Program-made: the position numbers and the translations under genes
Part shown: piece by piece, positions 6,934-15,325 of the stretch
How positions within the stretch are numbered: the stretch's first letter is position 1
Layout of the letters: the number at the start of each line of letters is the position of its first letter
Notes under the pieces: model-generated
Databases searched by the model: none
What the model was told of the DNA's origin: nothing
What the model saw: only the letters and a program-made list of their open reading frames with translations
Assembly: GCA_944392655.1 (NCBI GenBank)
Contig: CALXXL010000022.1
Location: forward strand, 1-32,329
Length of the DNA stretch: 32,329 bases
Direction of reading: 5' to 3'
Source: an uncultured Victivallaceae bacterium
GTDB lineage: Bacteria > Verrucomicrobiota > Lentisphaeria > Victivallales > Victivallaceae

Positions 6934-8245
6934 ATCTTGATTGAAGATCGCAGTAATGCAATGTTACAGTGCCAGATTCCACCCCGATGGCAAGCCGGAA
7001 GCGATCGGTATTATCCGGAAATAACGATTTATCAACTGTAAAACAGAACTCTTTCAACTCATTATCACTTTTGAAAGTAAATACTGCAAGTGGCACCGTA
7101 ACAACAAATGCAGCGCCATTGTCGCAATAGAGAAACAGCCTTATTTTACTGCCCTCGCTGCCGCTCGCCGCAATCACTCCGCTATAACTGCCCATGGGGA
7201 TCTGCGTCCGGCTGTTAATAATCAGACCACCGTCTGGACTGGCAATTTTTAAACCGTTGTCCACATCGCCGGTAAAATTAATAATTCTCAGCCCTACTCC
7301 CGGCAAAGTCACGGTGTGATGCGGGTTGACTATCCAATCCACCGGAAATTCACCCGACTCCAACGCAGAAAACTCTTTTACTCCGAATTTTTCTACAAAA
7401 TCACGCCACGGCGATTCTGTCAGATTTACCTTCGAAAAAATAGAAAAGTTGCCGTTTTTTACCGTCTCCGGTGTTTTACTGCGTAAAGAAGCAAGCTCTT
7501 CCTGACTGATAAGCCGACCATTGAAATCAGCGTCATGTTCGATCTTCAATGTACGGACATCACGGCTGCGTTCTGCATAATCCGCCAGAACCGTTGTCTC
7601 TGCCCCATAACGCCTGCCGCGCTCCGTCAACTCCGCTGTAAGCTCATCAAGATTATCTCCACGCAGCACCAGATAGTAAACATCGTACAGATTGAACATC
7701 CCCATTATATCATCGTAGCGGGCAAAAAACTCTTTCTCCGGCAGCAGACGATCCTGAAATGGATACATCTCCATATCCGCATAGTAACCGGCACGCTGAT
7801 CTTCATCAAAATCCAGCCATACCTTATACTCAAAGAACTTCTCCGATGCAATGTCCGCTTTTATATCGTCCCCCAGCTCCAGCAGATACCCTTTGTGAAA
7901 TGGAGGATTCAACGCCTTACCCACCGCAAAACAGACGTATATCAACAAAAATATCCGCATGGCTCCACGCCAGAACAACGCCTTTTCACTCAACAGAAGC
8001 GGCAAGGCCGCCAGGCATATACCGGGAACGATCAATACACAGAAATAACGCCGTACTTCAGCAACCAGCATCCCGCGCCACAGCATCATTGTCACAAATG
8101 CAAATAATAGAAAAAGCCAGATCCGCCTCCGCCCATTCAGCCAATCCGGTTTCCGGCATATCACCGCCAATCCCGGCAGAAGCAGTATAAATAAAGGCGG
8201 AAATACTACATGCGACGCGGCATCAATCATCTCCAATATCCACAT
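6932..8245 (-). CDS. C-terminal part of a split GT39-type membrane glycosyltransferase
   Basis: This 437-aa frame starts with membrane helices (about residues 10-30, 40-62, 66-85, 92-110) and continues into a long soluble, beta-rich region ending at HYCDLQSR. No catalytic motif of its own is visible. It is in the same frame as the upstream 272-aa GT39-type fragment: only one TAG and three codons separate them. The joined protein would have 713 residues, a normal size for lipid-carrier-dependent transferases with an extracytoplasmic C-terminal domain. AGAGGTGG just before the ATG at 8245 is a good ribosome site that overlaps the TAG, so separate translation is possible. It is either the second half of a broken gene or a naturally separate subunit. 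Confidence 0.7.
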   Translation of the reverse strand: MWILEMIDAASHVVFPPLFILLLPGLAVICRKPDWLNGRRRIWLFLLFAFVTMMLWRGMLVAEVRRYFCVLIVPGICLAALPLLLSEKALFWRGAMRIFLLIYVCFAVGKALNPPFHKGYLLELGDDIKADIASEKFFEYKVWLDFDEDQRAGYYADMEMYPFQDRLLPEKEFFARYDDIMGMFNLYDVYYLVLRGDNLDELTAELTERGRRYGAETTVLADYAERSRDVRTLKIEHDADFNGRLISQEELASLRSKTPETVKNGNFSIFSKVNLTESPWRDFVEKFGVKEFSALESGEFPVDWIVNPHHTVTLPGVGLRIINFTGDVDNGLKIASPDGGLIINSRTQIPMGSYSGVIAASGSEGSKIRLFLYCDNGAAFVVTVPLAVFTFKSDNELKEFCFTVDKSLFPDNTDRFRLAIGVESGTVTLHYCDLQSR

Positions 8246-8254
8246 GCCCCACCT

Positions 8255-9073
8255 CTATATATTCCTGTGCTCAAAGAAAACAATAAATTTCCTGAAGTGA
8301 TTCCGCCAGTAGCCGGACGGAATACCCATTACAACCGATGCCAATGCCAGCATTGCAAAAAATCCACCCAAGAAAAACAGCAAACGCAAAACTGCCGTAC
8401 GCCAGAAACTACGATCATACCATACCTGCAAAACAAGATAACACGGCATTATCAGCAGAAGTTCAAAAGATTCCTGACGGTTCAGCACCATCAATGCCGC
8501 TGTAAGACCGGAAGCTCCCCACCCCCAGGATCGCTCACGCACTTCAGCATAAATTATTCCCCAGAAAAAATAGGCCAACAGCATAACATAGATACCGTCG
8601 CGCTCAATCAGCGCCGCCATCCGGATAGCGTATGGGTGGGTGGCCGCAAGCGTCATCAAAAGCAGACCGGCTCCATTGCTGTTACGCCACAGCAGACGCC
8701 CGATAAAAAAGAATGGAATTACAAACAATACCCCCGCAACAACCGCAACAATTTTACCTGAGGTAATAACATCAAGCCCGGTACGGGCGATACTTTGTGT
8801 CAGAAAAAGCAGTAACGGCGGCACAGTCATCGATTCGTCGCTGTATACTGCGGAAAATCCACCGGACAACCAGCGCTCCGCCGCCTCTACATAGACGATT
8901 TCATCCCGCTCAAGCAACTGAACCTCAATCACCCGTATCCAGCGCAGAGCACCACTCAAAATGATTAATATGGCAAACAGTATCGCGGTTTTCTTAAACG
9001 AAAAATTAAAACCAACGCCGATACGTTCAAGTTTCGGTTTCAGCCAATCGAAGATTTTTGTCAGCCTATACAT
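8255..9073 (-). CDS. N-terminal part of a split GT39/PMT-type glycosyltransferase
   Basis: This 272-aa membrane protein has the hallmark of dolichyl/undecaprenyl-phosphate-sugar transferases: an acidic pair in the first periplasmic loop (D57-E58 in LLERDEIVYVEAAERW) after the first membrane helix (about 28-48). More helices follow near 105-125, 132-150, 160-178, 190-215 and 225-250. Such enzymes move a sugar from a polyprenyl phosphate to an acceptor outside the inner membrane. The frame ends at a TAG (8257-8255) in the middle of the expected membrane domain, and continues in the same frame as the next 437-aa gene. The ATG overlaps the end of the polymerase/ligase gene as ATGTATAG, so it belongs to the polysaccharide operon. 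The split may be a mutation, an assembly error or real. Confidence 0.75.
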   Translation of the reverse strand: MYRLTKIFDWLKPKLERIGVGFNFSFKKTAILFAILIILSGALRWIRVIEVQLLERDEIVYVEAAERWLSGGFSAVYSDESMTVPPLLLFLTQSIARTGLDVITSGKIVAVVAGVLFVIPFFFIGRLLWRNSNGAGLLLMTLAATHPYAIRMAALIERDGIYVMLLAYFFWGIIYAEVRERSWGWGASGLTAALMVLNRQESFELLLIMPCYLVLQVWYDRSFWRTAVLRLLFFLGGFFAMLALASVVMGIPSGYWRNHFRKFIVFFEHRNI

Positions 9074-10301
9074 CGCTTATCGGGGATTTTTGAATCGGAA
9101 GCGTCTCGGTATGTGACTCTACTGCCGGCATCGACTCCCGGGCAAGACGGTGCAGGCGGAACGCCGCACCCGCGGCAAACCACCATAACTGCCAGCTTAT
9201 ACCCAGAAAAATCGGCGCAGGTTCAAATAACGAAGCAACAAAACCGGAAATAAGTACCGCAGGAATCCAGTAATAATCCGGTCTGGAAAATATCAGTCTC
9301 CAGCTCTTCAACACCATCATTACAATTATAATCATGCAGATTATGAAAAATACCACCCATACCCCGCACTCAATAAACAGCTTCAGCCAAGTATTATGGA
9401 AGTCATATATCAACCCCATGGTCTCATGCGCTACCAACCCGAACCCGAGAAACGCCATGTTCGGAAATATATTGTCTATAAAAAACATATACTGATCTAT
9501 ACGGCCGGAGGTAATGTCTCGCGCGTACAACCGGAAAAATTCCCCGAACCGCAGGATAATACGCCGGGTTAATGTGATGATCAGCAACATGAACAGCGCC
9601 GGATAAAACTTCTGCTTTGAAACTATGATCACCGTAACCGCTACCAGAACCACCGTGGATACAATCCCCCCGCGACCGCCGCTAAGCAGCTGCAATACCA
9701 GCAAAGGCAGCAGCAGTAACCCCAGACGCACATAATCTTTGACCTGACGGAGCGTTCCGGCAAGAATAAACGTTAAACCGGCTATCTGCGCAATACTTAC
9801 CGACCAGCCGGTTCGACCGAACGCAAATCCGGTCTCATTCAGATCAGGAATACCATCCAGCGTGTCCGGGTAGATGTCAAGATAAATATCCATCGGTATC
9901 TGCCACTGCGGGAAACCCCATATCGCATGAGTGAAAATCGGCAGACAGTAGATAATCAACAGCCAGTATACCCACTTCAGAAAATCATAACTCTCTTCAT
10001 AGTTAATACCGGCAACGAAAAATATATAGGCGATCACCAGCGACAGACTGGTCTGCTGCATAACCATCGCCGTGGTGTGGTTGCCGTGATACATCGCTAT
10101 CCCGGCATAACTCAGGGTCATAAACAAAAACACCAGGTGATATACAAACATCTTCGGCGCAAGAAAATTCTTGATATTGAACAATATCACTATGAAAAGA
10201 AACAGATTCTTGACCGCCATCACCTTCCCGAACGGACCATACCACAATATCGGAGACAGGGCAAAGGTTAAAAGCAGCGATATATTATAAAAATTCAACA
10301 T
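9066..10301 (-). CDS. O-antigen polymerase/ligase family membrane protein (Wzy/WaaL type)
   Basis: A protein of 411 aa with about ten to twelve membrane helices. It has the features of the Wzy_C family: a periplasmic loop with SGGRGG followed by helices, and DFHNTWLKLFIECG near residue 310, the usual H-N-x-W-L stretch. Members either polymerise undecaprenyl-linked repeat units or ligate the finished chain to lipid A core. The two cannot be separated here. Its place between a flippase, a glycosyltransferase and a GT39-type gene favours a polysaccharide assembly role. A TTG three codons upstream is also open, but it abuts the GAGAGG site, so the ATG at 10301 (9 nt spacing) is chosen. It stops with TAG. 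Confidence 0.8.
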   Translation of the reverse strand: MLNFYNISLLLTFALSPILWYGPFGKVMAVKNLFLFIVILFNIKNFLAPKMFVYHLVFLFMTLSYAGIAMYHGNHTTAMVMQQTSLSLVIAYIFFVAGINYEESYDFLKWVYWLLIIYCLPIFTHAIWGFPQWQIPMDIYLDIYPDTLDGIPDLNETGFAFGRTGWSVSIAQIAGLTFILAGTLRQVKDYVRLGLLLLPLLVLQLLSGGRGGIVSTVVLVAVTVIIVSKQKFYPALFMLLIITLTRRIILRFGEFFRLYARDITSGRIDQYMFFIDNIFPNMAFLGFGLVAHETMGLIYDFHNTWLKLFIECGVWVVFFIICMIIIVMMVLKSWRLIFSRPDYYWIPAVLISGFVASLFEPAPIFLGISWQLWWFAAGAAFRLHRLARESMPAVESHTETLPIQKSPISDV

Positions 10302-10328
10302 CCAATCCAACCTCTCAAAATCAAATCT

Positions 10329-11465
10329 CTACTCCGCACCCAGCTCCGCACAGATCTTCTTTACCGTTTCAAAATTATTACAGGAATTAAAGAATTTTTC
10401 CGCATTGTTCCGCAATTTATCATAATCCGCATCAATTTTCAACAGAATATCTTTGATTTCTCCGGACGAAATGGAGGAAAAGTTCAAACACACTCCGCAA
10501 CCGCTACGCTCTATCGTATATTTCAGCCCGAGGACATCACTCCCGATCATCGGCAGCCCGAAACCGGAGTATTCCCAAATCTTGTTCGGCGCACAGAACT
10601 CCGTATTCAACGAATGATGCTCATACGTCACCGCACCGATATAAGCATGAGAGGTAACCGATAAATGATCCGGCGCAGGAAGATACGGTATATGTATGAA
10701 ATTGCGGTATCTACTTTTATAAGGCTCCAATTCACGCGCGTACTCATTATGACACTGCACCGCAAAATACCACGGTGCCCCAAGACTCTCCACCGCTTCC
10801 AGCAATGGTTCAAGATTGCGCTCCCTGCCCATTATACCCTGGTAAAGTATCAATTTTGCATTATCCGGCAAAGAATCCAGAATTGTTTGTATCTCTTCAC
10901 TCTTAACCGCCATCTTCGACTGGCGCGGATGATAACTCGGCTTGTTCGGCAGAATCTCCGGCGTCTCCCGTAAATTGAACCACGCACGGAATATGTGCGC
11001 ACGCCCCTCTTCCGGCACCACCACCTTCATCGCACCAGGCATCAGATGACTCAAAGCCTTACGGTAACGCTCGTGCTGCGGCAGATCATACAGCTCCTGC
11101 ACCTGCAATACATAACGGTAATTACTTAATTCCGATTCCCCCAGCGCCATCGCAGCATCAGCACTGCCCAGCCACAGATAATCAGGATTACTCCGTTTTA
11201 TATAACTCAAAGCCATCCGGCGGAAATGCCGCCATATCCGGAGCTTCTCCAGTTTGCCGGGGACAGGCAGCTTGTGCGGCACTCCGGTTAGAAATACTTC
11301 AACCCCACTATGTTCAAAACGGTCACGCGTTGCCTGATTCATCGTCACCGCAACAATCCCGAGCTCAATTTCCGGTATTGATGACAGATGTTCGCAGACC
11401 GATAAAATGGGCGGACGGCGATTCAGGTCATCCTTTATCACTAAAATTATTTTTATTTTTCTCAT
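10329..11465 (-). CDS. GT-B fold glycosyltransferase (GT1/GT4-like)
   Basis: This 378-aa soluble protein has the two-domain outline of GT-B glycosyltransferases. The N-terminal Rossmann half starts MRKIKIILVIKDDLNRRPP. The C-terminal half contains LILYQGIMGRERNLEPLLEAVESL and the nucleotide-sugar site region APNKIWEYSGFGLPMIGSD (about 295-313), which closely resembles GT4 enzymes. It would add a sugar to the lipid-linked repeat unit on the cytoplasmic face. Donor and acceptor cannot be predicted. It lies between the flippase (62 nt gap) and the polymerase/ligase gene (27 nt gap). The ATG at 11465 has only a weak purine-rich ribosome site. Confidence 0.8.
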   Translation of the reverse strand: MRKIKIILVIKDDLNRRPPILSVCEHLSSIPEIELGIVAVTMNQATRDRFEHSGVEVFLTGVPHKLPVPGKLEKLRIWRHFRRMALSYIKRSNPDYLWLGSADAAMALGESELSNYRYVLQVQELYDLPQHERYRKALSHLMPGAMKVVVPEEGRAHIFRAWFNLRETPEILPNKPSYHPRQSKMAVKSEEIQTILDSLPDNAKLILYQGIMGRERNLEPLLEAVESLGAPWYFAVQCHNEYARELEPYKSRYRNFIHIPYLPAPDHLSVTSHAYIGAVTYEHHSLNTEFCAPNKIWEYSGFGLPMIGSDVLGLKYTIERSGCGVCLNFSSISSGEIKDILLKIDADYDKLRNNAEKFFNSCNNFETVKKICAELGAE

Positions 11466-11527
11466 ACTGTCAACTTTTCCACTATTAAGTTGGAAATATA
11501 TACCTGAAGCTGCCGTTCGTCAATACC

Positions 11528-12895
11528 CTAAACCGCTTTTTTACATTTATCTTTACGGATTAGCCACGCCAGATAAAATGACTGCAAAACCGTATGTATC
11601 AGATAACTCAGCAATATCGCCGCTGCCGCCCCCCTGGCTCCAAGCCCGCGCTGCAGAAAAAGATAACACAACCCCAGAGCAACCACACCCCATAATAAGT
11701 TGAAGCCAAAGCCAATCCACATCTTCGACTGACTCGCTATCGCCAGACCAACCACAGATGCAATCGAGGTGAATATTGTCGATAACGCCAGCAGAATCAA
11801 TGGCATAGGTTCAAGAAAATCTCTGCCGTACAGCAGCATTATATTTTTACTGAGACCTATGACTATTGCACTCAGAAATACTGTTACTCCGGCATTCATC
11901 ATAACATTTATTAAAAGTACCCTGGTATAGGTACCGATCTCTCCCTTGCTCCGGATGTTGGATAATATCGGCAGCGCTATACGCGACATCGCTGACGGAA
12001 TAAAAAGTATCATCGTTTTCCACTGATCCGCCGCACCGTATACACCAACTTCACCAAAACCGTCAAATTTGGCCAGCATCATTTTTATCCCTAAAAATAC
12101 CGGCATCACCATCAATGTCGAAAGCATGGCCGGCAGACTGAACTGGTGGATTATCTTGAAATCATCCCGGCTGACACGCGTCCAACGCGGCACTATATTC
12201 TCACGCCGCAAATTAGTACGAATCGCCAACGCATTGGCCAGCGTCCATACCAGAAAACCAACCCCGTAACCAAGTATCGCACCGGTAATCCCCCAAAGAC
12301 GGGCCCCGATTATAATCATTACTCCTTCAACTATTCCGGTAATTATCGAGTTTACCGCCACCATCCTGAAATTTTCAAAGCCAGACAGTACACCCGTTTG
12401 AATTCCGCTCAAGGTACTGAAGAAGAGCCAGAGCCCACCCCAACGGATGCAATCGGTAAGATCCGGCGCCGATACCTTCTCCGCAATAAATGGAGCCACC
12501 AATATAACCACAAAAGCCAGCAATGCACCCATTATACCGCCGGACCAGCCGGAAATTACATAGATACCCGCCGCACGCTCTTTTTGCGTCTCACGGTATT
12601 CTGAGATATATTTGGCCGCAGTGTTGCCCATCCCCATCGCGCCAAGCACAACAAAGATATTGATGGTGTTCTGCACCAGATTGAGTTTACCGAAATTCTC
12701 TTTGCCCAGTATCTTGGCGCATACCATCAATGCTACAAGAATACACAGATACTGCACCGCTGAACCGGCAATCGACCAGAACGCCCCGCCGGATAAACGT
12801 TTGCCTATTCCACTCAGCAGCATACTCTCCAACCGCTGACGCACATGCTCAGGCAGCAACGGTAATAATTTTTTCAGCAGCAGTTCCAAATTCAC
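11528..12895 (-). CDS. wzx: Polysaccharide flippase (Wzx/MATE-like)
   Basis: A polytopic membrane protein of up to 455 aa with about twelve to fourteen helices. It starts from GAFWSIAGSAVQYLCILVALMVC, followed by the family-typical AKILGKENFGKLNLVQNTINIF and GMGNTAAKYISEYR. It should flip undecaprenyl-linked repeat units to the periplasm for the Wzy-type protein. The longest frame starts at a GTG (12895) that lies directly on GAGGGG, too close for a ribosome site. A TTG at 12889 or the ATG at 12823 (GGAG just upstream) may be the real start, so the first 24 residues are uncertain. A possible structured RNA with a T-run precedes it. Confidence 0.85.
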   Translation of the reverse strand: MNLELLLKKLLPLLPEHVRQRLESMLLSGIGKRLSGGAFWSIAGSAVQYLCILVALMVCAKILGKENFGKLNLVQNTINIFVVLGAMGMGNTAAKYISEYRETQKERAAGIYVISGWSGGIMGALLAFVVILVAPFIAEKVSAPDLTDCIRWGGLWLFFSTLSGIQTGVLSGFENFRMVAVNSIITGIVEGVMIIIGARLWGITGAILGYGVGFLVWTLANALAIRTNLRRENIVPRWTRVSRDDFKIIHQFSLPAMLSTLMVMPVFLGIKMMLAKFDGFGEVGVYGAADQWKTMILFIPSAMSRIALPILSNIRSKGEIGTYTRVLLINVMMNAGVTVFLSAIVIGLSKNIMLLYGRDFLEPMPLILLALSTIFTSIASVVGLAIASQSKMWIGFGFNLLWGVVALGLCYLFLQRGLGARGAAAAILLSYLIHTVLQSFYLAWLIRKDKCKKAV

Positions 12896-12900
12896 CCCTC

Positions 12901-12970
12901 AAAAAAAATTCAAGATGCGGCCGATACCGGAAGATATATCCCGCTCCCGGAGTAATCTAAAGACCGCATC
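12901..12970 (-). promoter_or_regulatory. Possible attenuator or structured leader before the flippase
   Basis: On the minus strand GGATGCGG (12971-12964) pairs with CCGCATC (12920-12914, plus a closing G-U), enclosing 43 nt that can form two small hairpins (CTC/GAG and GATA/TATC). Five bases later comes a run of eight T's (12908-12901), then GAGGGG before the flippase start. The outer stem plus T-run resembles an intrinsic terminator or attenuator inside the operon. No known riboswitch class is recognised. Confidence 0.35.
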
Positions 12971-12987
12971 CAGATAAAATCAGCTCT

Positions 12988-14193
12988 CTATTTCGCCAGC
13001 ACACCACAGAAGTCCAGCAGCACTTTGTCATCCGTCACCGGCAGTGTCTTGAACTCTTTATGCGCCACCAGATAAACTACTATGTCCGCCTTATCAAAGG
13101 CGGTTTGATAATCGGTAAGATTAAATACCTTGTGAGTAGCTACGTTCGGCTCCACTATCAGAATTTCACAACTGCCGGAGTACTGCAATACGCGGCTTAC
13201 CACATATTTCGCCGGAGATTCACGCAGATCGTCTATGTCCGGCTTGAACGCCAGTCCCATCATCGCTACCACCGGACCGCGCCCATTCTTTACCTGAAAA
13301 TCGGTTATCGCACGCACCACCTTTTCCGCACACCAGAACGATTTGTAATTGTTCACCTCACGCGCCTGAGCAATCAAACGCGACTCCATCGGAAAATCAG
13401 ACGTGATAAAGTACGGGTCTACCGCAATACAGTGCCCCCCTACCCCGCAACCGGGTTTCAGTATATTCACCCGCGGATGCTTGTTGGCCAGACGGATCAG
13501 CTCCCAGACGTTGATCCCAGCCTTGTCACATATAAATGACAACTCGTTGGCAAAGGCAATCTGCACGTCACGCGAGGCATTCTCCGTAAGTTTGCACATC
13601 TCCGCCGTCTTCGCATCTGTCTTATGCAGTTCACCCTGCACAAAGTGCGCATAAAATTCCGCCGCCTTAACCGTCGACTCCGGCGTCATCCCACCGATAA
13701 CCCGGTCGTTATGCACAAGCTCGTAGACCGTGTTCCCCGGCAGAACCCGCTCCGGACAGTAGGCCATATAAAGTTTGCCCTCAAGATCGGGGCGCTCACT
13801 GTAAATAAGATGCGCCATAAGCTCCGTCGTTCCCACCGGAGAAGTAGACTCTATCACATAAAGATCACCCGCTTTCAAATATGGCAGAAGACTGCGGGTG
13901 GCGGCCTCTACAAACGAAATGTCAGGCTCATGATTGTTCTTGAACGGCGTGGGAACCACGATAAAATAGGCATCACTCACCTCCGGGGTCAGCGACGCAC
14001 GCAGCTTGCCGCTATTTACCGCCTCGCGGCACAACTCCTCCAGCCCCGGCTCTACTATGTGGATCTTACCCTGATTTACCGATTCCACCACCTTTTCATT
14101 TATATCCACCCCGACAATATCCACCCCGTGACGGGCGGCAATTATCGCAGTCGGCAATCCAATATAGCCAAGACCGACAAAACAAGCTTTCAT
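12988..14193 (-). CDS. wecC: UDP-N-acetyl-D-mannosamine dehydrogenase (WecC-like)
   Basis: This 401-aa enzyme of the UDP-glucose/GDP-mannose dehydrogenase family oxidises UDP-ManNAc, or a related UDP-sugar, to the uronic acid with 2 NAD+. The N-terminal NAD domain begins MKACFVGLGYIGLPTA. VESTSPVGTT-type residues appear as YVIESTSPVGTT. The catalytic cysteine lies in CGVGGHCIAVDPYF (second cysteine, about C255). NKHPRVNILKPG just before it is typical of WecC rather than Ugd. The partner epimerase WecB is not in the window. A TTG two codons upstream is open, but the ATG at 14193 has AGGGAAA at good spacing. It is the first gene of the polysaccharide operon, which suggests a ManNAcA-containing polymer. 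Confidence 0.9.
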   Translation of the reverse strand: MKACFVGLGYIGLPTAIIAARHGVDIVGVDINEKVVESVNQGKIHIVEPGLEELCREAVNSGKLRASLTPEVSDAYFIVVPTPFKNNHEPDISFVEAATRSLLPYLKAGDLYVIESTSPVGTTELMAHLIYSERPDLEGKLYMAYCPERVLPGNTVYELVHNDRVIGGMTPESTVKAAEFYAHFVQGELHKTDAKTAEMCKLTENASRDVQIAFANELSFICDKAGINVWELIRLANKHPRVNILKPGCGVGGHCIAVDPYFITSDFPMESRLIAQAREVNNYKSFWCAEKVVRAITDFQVKNGRGPVVAMMGLAFKPDIDDLRESPAKYVVSRVLQYSGSCEILIVEPNVATHKVFNLTDYQTAFDKADIVVYLVAHKEFKTLPVTDDKVLLDFCGVLAK

Positions 14194-14241
14194 TATCAAC
14201 TTTCCCTTATATATAAAAGCGGTTGCATTTTTTATCCTATT

Positions 14242-14270
14242 AAAATAATACAGAAAAATACTTTTTACAA
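14242..14270 (-). promoter_or_regulatory. Predicted promoter of the polysaccharide operon
   Basis: On the minus strand TTGTAA (14270-14265), a 17-nt spacer and TATTTT (14247-14242) lie about 50 nt upstream of wecC. The site sits between two 7-bp inverted half-sites, GCGGTTG (14219-14225) and CAACCGC (14277-14283), which could be a regulator site or chance. The gap to dut is AT-rich and has no other gene. Confidence 0.45.
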
Positions 14271-14309
14271 ATCATTCAACCGCCATTCAGCAATAACAGA
14301 TTTTTTACC

Positions 14310-14750
14310 CTACTCACGGCCGGTGGAACCGAATCCACCCGCACCACGCCCGCTTTCACTTAAACTCTCTACCACACTGAGCTCAACTTCCGGCAGACGG
14401 CAGATCACCATCTGCGCAATGCGGTCGCCGCGTTTTACCTGAAACGGTTCACTGCCGGCATTATACATGATTATACCAACCTCACCACGGTAACCGGCAT
14501 CCACCGTACCGGGCGAGTTCGTCAGCATCAGATTGTGTTTTAAGGCAAGCCCGCTGCGCGGACGCACCTGTGCTTCATAACCCTCCGGCAATTCAATGTA
14601 TACTCCAGAAGGCACCACCACCGAACGACCAACCGGCAGCTCCATATCCACCCGCGAACGCAAATCAAACGCCGCATCATCAGAATGAGCCTTGCGCGGC
14701 AGAAGATCATCACAGCCTTCGTGCATTACCACTTTTATTTTTACACACAT
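14310..14750 (-). CDS. dut: Deoxyuridine 5'-triphosphate nucleotidohydrolase (dUTPase)
   Basis: This trimeric enzyme of 146 aa hydrolyses dUTP to dUMP and pyrophosphate, keeping uracil out of DNA and supplying dTMP synthesis. The five family motifs are visible: AAFDLRS (motif 1), PRSGLALKH (2), PGTVDAGYRGEVGI (3), RGDRIAQMV (4) and the flexible C-terminal RGAGGFGSTG (5). The open frame extends 11 codons upstream to a TTG. The ATG at 14750 with AAGAAGG upstream gives the usual length and is chosen. It is divergent from ispF across 86 bases and precedes wecC by 116 bases. A separate transcript from the polysaccharide operon is likely, though read-through is possible. Confidence 0.96.
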   Translation of the reverse strand: MCVKIKVVMHEGCDDLLPRKAHSDDAAFDLRSRVDMELPVGRSVVVPSGVYIELPEGYEAQVRPRSGLALKHNLMLTNSPGTVDAGYRGEVGIIMYNAGSEPFQVKRGDRIAQMVICRLPEVELSVVESLSESGRGAGGFGSTGRE

Positions 14751-14793
14751 ATTTCTGTCCCTTCTTGATTTTTTAAACTTCAAAGAGTAATTT

Positions 14794-14826
14794 ATGGCGA
14801 CAAAAGAGAAAAAGCAAGAGCTGTAA
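14794..14826 (+). other. Possible 10-residue upstream reading frame before ispF
   Basis: An ATG with AAAGAG upstream opens a frame reading [10 protein letters not shown]. It stops 10 nt before the ispF ATG, and the ispF ribosome site (AAAGGT) follows the stop at once. It could be a leader peptide that couples to ispF, or simply chance in AT-rich sequence. Confidence 0.2.
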
Positions 14827-14836
14827 AGGTAAAAAA

Positions 14837-15325
14837 ATGTTCAGAATCGGTACCGGTTTCGATGTTCATAAACTTGTGGAGAACCGCAAACTTATTATAT
14901 GCGGCGTGGAAATACCATATAAGCTCGGCCTGCTGGGACACAGCGACGCCGACGTGGCACTTCATGCACTGATGGACGCCATGCTCGGAGCTTTAGCCCT
15001 CGGCGATATCGGCGCACACTTCCCCGACAGCGACGGACGGTTCAAGGATATCTCCAGCATCGTTCTGCTGAAGGAAACCGCAAAGCTGATCGCTCAGAAA
15101 AATTACCGCCTCGCCAACGCTGATGTTACCATTATCGCACAGCGCCCGAAATTCCGCCCGTATATCGGAGAGATGCGGCAGAATATAGCCAATGCTCTGA
15201 ATGTCAGCACCGAACAGATCTCGGTAAAGGCTACCACCACCGAAGAACTGGGGTTTACCGGACGGGGAGAAGGCATCGCCGCCGAAGCTGTAGTGCTATT
15301 GCAGAAGAAAATGAATGAATTTTAA
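14837..15325 (+). CDS. ispF: 2-C-methyl-D-erythritol 2,4-cyclodiphosphate synthase
   Basis: IspF (162 aa) cyclises CDP-methylerythritol 2-phosphate, releasing CMP, in the fifth step of the MEP isoprenoid pathway. The metal ligands match the family: D9 and H11 in GTGFDVHKL and H43 in [11 protein letters not shown]. The signature LLGHSDADV and the C-terminal [22 protein letters not shown] are also present. The length is typical. AAAGGT lies 8 nt before the ATG. Its 3' end overlaps the 3' end of the convergent GT2 gene by 30 bases. No ispD is fused or adjacent. With the DXS-like gene in this window it indicates that the cell makes isoprenoids by the MEP route, including the undecaprenyl carrier used by the glycosyltransferases nearby. 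Confidence 0.97.
   Translation: MFRIGTGFDVHKLVENRKLIICGVEIPYKLGLLGHSDADVALHALMDAMLGALALGDIGAHFPDSDGRFKDISSIVLLKETAKLIAQKNYRLANADVTIIAQRPKFRPYIGEMRQNIANALNVSTEQISVKATTTEELGFTGRGEGIAAEAVVLLQKKMNEF

Noticed and set aside
8255-8257. TAG read as an amino acid (recoded amber codon)
   Set aside because: Neighbouring genes (9066-9068 and 15296-15298) use TAG as their normal stop, and no recoding signal is visible, so a mutation or two-gene explanation is simpler.
11471-11496. Two competing 6-bp hairpins between the flippase and the GT-B gene
   Set aside because: The stems are short and AT-rich with 9-10 nt loops and no T-run, so chance is likely.
13624-14442. 272-codon plus-strand frame over wecC and dut
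   Set aside because: It crosses two conserved minus-strand genes and the promoter gap and is rich in Arg/His, typical of an antisense shadow.
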